Source: an uncultured Lachnospiraceae bacterium (GTDB lineage: Bacteria > Bacillota > Clostridia > Lachnospirales > Lachnospiraceae). Taken from it: a DNA stretch of 37,447 nucleotides. The stretch covers positions 1 to 37,447 of the forward strand of contig CAMWFQ010000035.1 in the NCBI GenBank assembly GCA_947173495.1, read 5' to 3'. A program made the position numbers and the translations under genes. Within the stretch, counting starts at the first letter, position 1, and each line of letters begins with the position of its first letter. Below the pieces are notes generated by a model. The model saw only the letters and a program-made list of their open reading frames with translations. It did no database searches and had not been told where the DNA came from. This document shows, piece by piece, positions 32,045 to 37,447 of the stretch.

Positions 32045-34444
32045 TTATAACCATGACGGCCTGCCGCACATGACAATCTTCCCCACAGAATAGACCGGTC
32101 GGAACACCACACATCCCTTTGAAGAGGAAGCGTCCACCAGATAACCGTTCCCGGCATAGACCGCCACATGGGAAATATTCTGGTATCTGCCGTTCCTTGT
32201 AAAGCTGTAAAAGATTAAATCTCCCGGCTGGATATCCTCATAGTCCACTTCGCATCCCCTGTCGGATAATAGCTTTCCCTGTGAGGCGGCGGTATTGGAG
32301 CCATGGTAAGAGAGGTTGATACCCGCCTCTTTATAGGAATAATAGGTAAGGGAGCTGCAGTCGTAATAATCCCCACTGTCACGCTTCGCCTGACTGTAGG
32401 GCTTCCCAAGCCTTGCAAGGGCGTTCTTTACTGCCTGTGAGCCAGTATCTCCGCCAAGGTTTAACCTTTCTTCCTCTTCCGGCGTCAGGCTGCCCCTTCC
32501 GGGGCTTCCATAGCCGCCGGTCAGCCCTTCTATATTTTCCAGTACTTCCGGTGACATTAAGTACCGTAAAATCTCCGTTTCTTCCTCTGTAAAAATGCCT
32601 GTCCGTATGATGTCCTCACTGGTAAGGAGCGTAATGCGGACTTCTTTTATCTTTATCTCCACCTCCTCCGTCCTTATGGTGACATTCCCCCAGAAGTCCT
32701 CTTCCTCATAGGACTGCTCTACTGTCTCTATCCGGTAGCTGGTATGCAGAGAAGTCATTTCGTCAAAAGTATCTTTTAAAAGCCTCCTATTCTTCTGTGT
32801 CATCACTGTTGCGGTATCACCAAAACCGTGCCTAACCATATAGACCATAAGAATATCCGCCATGTTGTCCGGCTCACCGTCTCCTTCGTAGTCCTCATAA
32901 ATTAATTCCGTCTCATCCCCGCTGCCGGGGTCGGCAAGTTCTTCCTGCACTGTCTCCCGGAAATCCTCTGTATATTCTGTAAGCACCTCCACCACCCCCG
33001 GTCCGTTTGCCAGCTTCGGGAGCAGTATAGCGAACGGCGAATTAAAGAGAATGGTGATAATAATTGTGATAATAAAAGCCGGGATAAGTACGGGGAGCAG
33101 GGATGCCCCTATGGAAAGGAGCGTTCCCGTTGCCGCCGCTTTTGCTTTCCCTAAGAGTAAGTCTTTCGCCACTTTTAAAAGGCTGTCCTTCTGTTCTTCC
33201 TGTGAAAACTTATCTTTAGTGTAGGAGAGCAGCCGGAGTGTGACTGCCCGTTTCCTTCTTCTTTCTATAGATTTATGGCTGGTATCTTTTTTCGTATTTT
33301 TTCCATGGTTTTCATGGTTCTTATTTTCTTTTGTACTCTTGCTTTTCCCGCTGTTTCTGTCCGTATCCTTAATTTCGGCTTTGTCCTGCTTTCTCTGTCC
33401 GGAGATTCCCTTGCCACGCTGGCGGATGGAATCACCGAAAGCTCTTGTGCGGAGATGTAGAGAGGCAGTGTCTTTTGTCCGTTGGTTATGCAGATTATTT
33501 TGTGCCTCTGATAAAGCCGTTTCTCCTGTCTGGTTCAGTGGGGATAAATGTAGTTCCGGTTTATATTTTTCTTCTGTTTTCCATGTACCGGCTTTCCTGT
33601 CCGTATCAGATTTTTTGACCGTATCTGAACCGGCATACGCATTCCTTCCCATGCGTTCCTGTTTCCGGAACCCCAGATATTTCTTCTTTTTGTAGCCGGA
33701 TATCTGCCGCTCCCTTTTATCTCCAAAAGACTGTGCAGATACACTGACCGGATTTATTCCCCCTGCGTCTTTTGCCGGAATATCTCCCGTCAGCCTTGCA
33801 TTCCGTAATTCCGCTGTCCTTCTGCCATGCCGGATTTTCAGGCTTCGGGCCGGCTGTTTCCTTTGTATTTCTTTCGCTGAAAAATGCTTTCCTCTGAAAA
33901 TAAAAGTGCCTGTATGCCTGTTGATGTCCGGTACTTCCTGTTTCCTATGAATAATGGTTTCTTTTACCTTTATGTTGTTTTCATGGTAAGCGGAGGGATG
34001 GGGCGGCTGAATCTGATATAGAACCTGATGCCGTGCCTTGTGCTGGCTGGATTGACCGTCTACAGGAAAATGGCTGTCCTGAAAAGCCGGTTCCCGATTT
34101 TCTAAATGCTGTGGCTGTTTCACATGGATATTTCCCGGCGCAGCAAAAGTTCCGCCGCCCACACTCCCATTACCATTCCCGTTGCAATTGTCATTTCCGT
34201 AACCTGCCCGGCACATTTTGATATCATCATAACGTACCTCACCGCCTCCGCCGTCAGGACTGCCGTATGTCTGCCCCTGTATCCTTACTCCTGAATGCCC
34301 GCTTTGCCGGAACGCATCCTGCTTTTCCCTTGCAGATAAATTTACAGTATTCTTCGTATATTTCTTCCCCTGCCCCGCATAATGGATCCGCCTGTCCGCT
34401 TTCTGCCTTACCGTGAAATTCTTATCCGTCCTTTTTATCCTCAT
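32045..34444 (-). CDS. CD1108-type conjugation peptidoglycan hydrolase with NlpC/P60 domain
   Basis: 799 aa. A long basic, disordered, repeat-poor N-terminal half (about 1-400), one membrane segment (LLSIGASLLPVLIPAFIITIIITIL, about 440-470), a VirB8-like or stalk middle, and a C-terminal NlpC/P60 peptidase: Cys in YDCSSLTYYSY, His in NISHVAVYAG, closing polar residue in YLVDASSS. It cuts the wall peptide so the transfer machine can cross it, as Orf14 does in Tn916. ATG 34444 overlaps the upstream TGA as ATGA, so it is coupled. GTG 34474 is rejected. Confidence 0.9.
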   Translation of the reverse strand: MRIKRTDKNFTVRQKADRRIHYAGQGKKYTKNTVNLSAREKQDAFRQSGHSGVRIQGQTYGSPDGGGGEVRYDDIKMCRAGYGNDNCNGNGNGSVGGGTFAAPGNIHVKQPQHLENREPAFQDSHFPVDGQSSQHKARHQVLYQIQPPHPSAYHENNIKVKETIIHRKQEVPDINRHTGTFIFRGKHFSAKEIQRKQPARSLKIRHGRRTAELRNARLTGDIPAKDAGGINPVSVSAQSFGDKRERQISGYKKKKYLGFRKQERMGRNAYAGSDTVKKSDTDRKAGTWKTEEKYKPELHLSPLNQTGETALSEAQNNLHNQRTKDTASLHLRTRAFGDSIRQRGKGISGQRKQDKAEIKDTDRNSGKSKSTKENKNHENHGKNTKKDTSHKSIERRRKRAVTLRLLSYTKDKFSQEEQKDSLLKVAKDLLLGKAKAAATGTLLSIGASLLPVLIPAFIITIIITILFNSPFAILLPKLANGPGVVEVLTEYTEDFRETVQEELADPGSGDETELIYEDYEGDGEPDNMADILMVYMVRHGFGDTATVMTQKNRRLLKDTFDEMTSLHTSYRIETVEQSYEEEDFWGNVTIRTEEVEIKIKEVRITLLTSEDIIRTGIFTEEETEILRYLMSPEVLENIEGLTGGYGSPGRGSLTPEEEERLNLGGDTGSQAVKNALARLGKPYSQAKRDSGDYYDCSSLTYYSYKEAGINLSYHGSNTAASQGKLLSDRGCEVDYEDIQPGDLIFYSFTRNGRYQNISHVAVYAGNGYLVDASSSKGCVVFRPVYSVGKIVMCGRPSWL

Positions 34445-35094
34445 AGGCTCCCCTGCCCGTTCTCCCGATACCACTTCGCCATAAATGCGCTGCGGTCAGG
34501 GAATGGCGGAAAAGGCGTTCCCGCCGGACAGGCATTCAGGATATCCCTCCCTGTCTGCACATAGGAGAGGACTTCCCTGTAATACGCTGTATTGGCAAGA
34601 GTGTATCTATCCTGCACTTCTGTTTCTGCTCCATTTATTTTTCCCGTCCGTCCGCCTCCCTCTGCCCGTACCGGATTCCTCCCGGCATGGGATAATTCCC
34701 CTCTGGCAAGGGCTTCCAGACCGCATAAGGCTGAATGGAATTTCAGGTAATCACAAAGCCACGGATAACCGGCTTTCCGGTCTCCGCTTTCTATAGCATT
34801 TTCAAGGAGCGTCAGGAATGGGGCGGGTTCTTTTATCACAGGCAGTACGCCGAATGATACCTTCGCTTCCCCTTCCTTAAAGAAATCCACACGGTATAAT
34901 AATTCTTTTCCTGCAAGCTGCTTCTCCTCCGGCTGGATATCCGCCAATGGCAAAGGCAGCGCCTTTATAAGCACTGCCCTGTCCTCTTCCTTATATACAA
35001 ACGTGATGATAGGGATTCCTTTTTTCCGTTCCTCCCCGGTAATCCGCACATCCATCAGAAATTCCTTAAGCGCTTTCTCAATATCCTTCTTCAT
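34441..35094 (-). CDS. Conjugation-module protein of unknown function
   Basis: 217 aa, soluble. Starts MKKDIEKALKEFLMDVRI at ATG 35094, with GGGAGG 6 bases upstream and a 17-base overlap with the VirB4 gene; ends in ATGA overlap with the NlpC/P60 gene. The C-terminal part (RSAFMAKWYRENGQGSL) is basic. No motif known to me. Overlaps on both sides place it within the transfer operon. Confidence 0.75.
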   Translation of the reverse strand: MKKDIEKALKEFLMDVRITGEERKKGIPIITFVYKEEDRAVLIKALPLPLADIQPEEKQLAGKELLYRVDFFKEGEAKVSFGVLPVIKEPAPFLTLLENAIESGDRKAGYPWLCDYLKFHSALCGLEALARGELSHAGRNPVRAEGGGRTGKINGAETEVQDRYTLANTAYYREVLSYVQTGRDILNACPAGTPFPPFPDRSAFMAKWYRENGQGSL

Positions 35095-37447
35095 GGACAG
35101 CCTCCCTTCTTTCTTCCTCAAAAGGGTTGGTGGAAAACAGCTTATAGATAGAGCTGTCCTTGCTGACGGTGATATCCATAGGCACGACCATGTTCCCATG
35201 CTTCAATATCCCCGTTCCACTCTGTGCCCCACGGACAAACTTTAGCTGCTCCGGGCTGATATTAATTACCTCCGATAACTTCTCCAAATCCGTAGGAGCC
35301 TGCCGCAGGAGTGCCACAAATTCAGAGTTGGCAAGCATGGTAGTAGCGGTATAGTTTTGCAGCATGTCAAGTATGTTCTGGGTGATCCCTGTGCAGAGCC
35401 CGCCCAGCTTCCGCACCTTCTTCCATAAGGAAAACAAATATTTTGCGGAATACTCTTTATCCAGAAGCACGTGGAATTCGTCTATTACAAGCCATGTAGC
35501 CCTGCCCCGCTTTGCGTTCTCCATAATCCGGTTCCCGATATTCTCCATCATGACCAGCATGGAGATAGCGGAAAGTTCCTTCCCCATATCCCGGATTCCA
35601 TAGACTAAAAACCTGTTATCGATGTCCACATTGGTTTCATGAGCGAAAATGTTCAGGGAGCCGCCGATAAATAATTCCAATGACAGAGCAAGCTCCTTTG
35701 CCTCCATCTCCGGCTGTGACACAAGGATGTTATAGTAGTCATGCAGGGTTTTCTGTTTCCATAAGGTTTGCATTTTCTCCCCTTCCTGCTTCCCCCTGTT
35801 CCTCATGCATTCCTCTTTGATTTCCTGATATAACAGGCGCACACAGCGGTCTATAATGGATTTCTGTCGGGAGTTTAAGGTTTCCCCCATACACTGCTCA
35901 CAGATGCCAAGCATAAACTCGCCCTTTTCCGCAATGATACCCTGAATGTCTGATACATCTTCCGGCAATGCCATAGGATTAATATAATTCCCCGTATAAG
36001 TGGAGAGAACCACCACCTGACCGCCGAACCGCTCCGCTATGCCGAAATACTCATGCTGGGGGTCAATCACGATGATGTCATCCTCCGTATTCAGGAAAAC
36101 ATTCCCCATCTCCATCTTTGCAAAGAAGGATTTCCCGGAGCCTGGCACGCCGAAGATAAAGCCGTTGCCGTTCACCAGCCTTTTCCTGTTGCCAAAGAGG
36201 ATGTTGCGGCTGACCTGATTTACCCCGTAGTAAGTACCGCCCTTCCCCGGAAGGTAAAGCTCCTGCACGTTAAATGGCATTAATACTGCCAATGACTGCG
36301 TCATCAGGGTTCGCATGGTCTCCACCTGACGCACCCCTATAGGTAATGCGGTATTCAGGGCTTCCCTCTGCTTTAAATAATGCGCCTCAATCTGGCAGGA
36401 ATTCCGTTTACCGATTGTCACTAATGTTTCCTCAATGGCTTCCAGTTCCTCTTTTGTATCTGATTTGATGATAATGGTCACTGCCACATAAAAGAGCCTC
36501 TGGTCGTTCTCCCTCACGTCATCCATGATCTCCTCTATCTGCTGCTTCTCCGTCCGCTTGTTGTAGGAAATGTCGGAGGAAAAATCGTTGTTCTTATTCC
36601 GCACCCTCTGCTGGCGGATAATGTCGCTCTCAATCCCCATATACTTTTTCTGTAAAGTGCTGGTGGTCACGTCCTTTGGGACAGGCGCTACGTCAATGCT
36701 GATGATGGTGTGCGCCGGAACCGTGGCAAGCTCCGTCAAAAACCTGTCCGATAAAGAGCTTGGGTACTTTTTTATAAAAAGCGCCCTGGCAAACCGCTTT
36801 TCATCCTGCATATAGGTCGGGAAAAACTTCAACATGCTGTTGCAGATATCATCCTTGTAATCCCGGCTCACCCTGACCGCTTCCTCAAAATCGAAGGAGA
36901 AATATTCTTCCTCCCCCATACGGTAAAAATCATGCAATACCCGCAGGCGTTCCACGCCGTCCATGGTGGCAAGGCTGCTCCCCAGCTCCCCGAACCCCTT
37001 CTGCAATACCGCTTCCAGGCTGGCAAAAGCCGCTTTCGCTTCCTCATAATTCTTCCTGATAATGGAGACGGTAAGGTAACGCTCCTGCTCAATGCCCTGC
37101 TTCCCTTCCACGATTTTCTTCTCCATGATTTGGTTATAACAATCACGCTCTTTATCGTTCCCGTCGCCCTTCTTCTGGAATAAGACCTTCTCCCGTAAGG
37201 CTTTCATGTTCCGGTTTTTATTGTTGATGGTAATCTTGAACTCCACATCCATTGCGTTTAAAAACTTGCAGTAGCTTTCAAATATCCCCACCTGCTCCGT
37301 CTCGCTGGTGGTGTTGTAGTTCACGTCCGAAAACAGGTAGCTTTTGCTGTAGCGGTTCCCCGCCACTTCAAAGATGCCGTCCGGTGCAATCTTAAGAATC
37401 TCGATACACTCCTGTACGCTTTTCGGGGTTTTGTATAAAGGCTCCCC
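35078..37447 (-). CDS. VirB4-like conjugation ATPase (5' end beyond window)
   Basis: 789 aa visible. The frame continues to the right edge (27 codons beyond the internal GTG at 37366), so the gene is cut by the window. An N-terminal CagE/TrbE/VirB4 domain precedes a RecA-like ATPase: Walker A GVPGSGKSFF, Walker B TWLVIDEFHVLL, TGITQN sensor. It powers substrate transfer and assembly of the type IV secretion machine at the membrane. TraE/TcpF-like in Tn916 terms. Intact where visible. Confidence 0.93.
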   Translation of the reverse strand, partial: GEPLYKTPKSVQECIEILKIAPDGIFEVAGNRYSKSYLFSDVNYNTTSETEQVGIFESYCKFLNAMDVEFKITINNKNRNMKALREKVLFQKKGDGNDKERDCYNQIMEKKIVEGKQGIEQERYLTVSIIRKNYEEAKAAFASLEAVLQKGFGELGSSLATMDGVERLRVLHDFYRMGEEEYFSFDFEEAVRVSRDYKDDICNSMLKFFPTYMQDEKRFARALFIKKYPSSLSDRFLTELATVPAHTIISIDVAPVPKDVTTSTLQKKYMGIESDIIRQQRVRNKNNDFSSDISYNKRTEKQQIEEIMDDVRENDQRLFYVAVTIIIKSDTKEELEAIEETLVTIGKRNSCQIEAHYLKQREALNTALPIGVRQVETMRTLMTQSLAVLMPFNVQELYLPGKGGTYYGVNQVSRNILFGNRKRLVNGNGFIFGVPGSGKSFFAKMEMGNVFLNTEDDIIVIDPQHEYFGIAERFGGQVVVLSTYTGNYINPMALPEDVSDIQGIIAEKGEFMLGICEQCMGETLNSRQKSIIDRCVRLLYQEIKEECMRNRGKQEGEKMQTLWKQKTLHDYYNILVSQPEMEAKELALSLELFIGGSLNIFAHETNVDIDNRFLVYGIRDMGKELSAISMLVMMENIGNRIMENAKRGRATWLVIDEFHVLLDKEYSAKYLFSLWKKVRKLGGLCTGITQNILDMLQNYTATTMLANSEFVALLRQAPTDLEKLSEVINISPEQLKFVRGAQSGTGILKHGNMVVPMDITVSKDSSIYKLFSTNPFEEERREAVHEEGY

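Larger units (their letters stand above)
9850..37447. mobile_element. Integrative conjugative element (Tn916/Tn1549 superfamily), left part with cargo
   Basis: Tyrosine integrase at the left, then sortase and giant wall protein, HTH regulators, cargo, and backbone genes SpoVG-like, ArdC-like, CD1108/NlpC-P60 and VirB4 at the right, almost all read leftwards. This set is typical of Firmicute conjugative transposons. The left limit is approximate (somewhere in 9794-10191). The right end, relaxase, coupling protein and excisionase are not in the window. Whether it can still transfer is unknown; visible backbone genes are intact, but the MT-A70 gene is broken. Confidence 0.85.

Overview
The window looks like a low-to-mid GC Firmicute, most likely a gut Lachnospiraceae or related Clostridia. 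The evidence is AGGAGG-type ribosome sites, a SpoVG paralogue, AGCS/MATE/GPH transporters and a Tn916/Tn1549-superfamily conjugative element. No rRNA or tRNA gene was recognised, so the genus is an inference only.

Positions 1 to about 9.8 kb are ordinary chromosome. In order they hold a DUF3810 membrane metallopeptidase-like gene (-), an AGCS amino-acid:cation symporter (+), a MATE exporter with a clear promoter and terminator (+), an amylosucrase-family GH13 enzyme (-), a second MATE exporter (+), and a (-) operon of SEC-C protein, C_GCAxxG_C_C protein and BirA driven by a near-consensus promoter at 9765-9793.

From roughly 9.8-10.2 kb to the right edge lies the left part of an integrative conjugative element (ICE). 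It opens with a repeat-rich attachment-side region and a tyrosine integrase. Next comes a surface-protein module read leftwards: a long structured leader, a 1245-aa beta-helix/InlB-repeat wall protein with an odd sorting signal, a broken MT-A70 adenine methyltransferase, and a class B sortase. Two small HTH regulators follow. At 30.3-37.4 kb the element resumes with SpoVG, an ArdC-like protein overlapping a small gene, a CD1108-type NlpC/P60 hydrolase, a small conjugation protein, and a VirB4 ATPase that runs off the right edge. The other end of the element, its relaxase and its coupling protein are outside the window.

Between these backbone parts, about 19.1-30.3 kb, sits AT-richer cargo in two blocks. 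The first is a TetR regulator divergent from three tiny genes, two of them predicted membrane proteins. The second is an AraC-regulated operon of lipocalin-fold AttH/CrtC-like protein, GPH sugar-type symporter, CE1-like esterase, a 1103-aa fusion (degenerate hydrolase, PHB-depolymerase-like hydrolase, beta-propeller) and an HHxxxDG acyltransferase. I read this operon as uptake and intracellular de-esterification/acyl exchange of a small acylated molecule. The substrate cannot be told from sequence. This operon and the structured non-coding leader at 17.03-17.83 kb are the best candidates for something undescribed.
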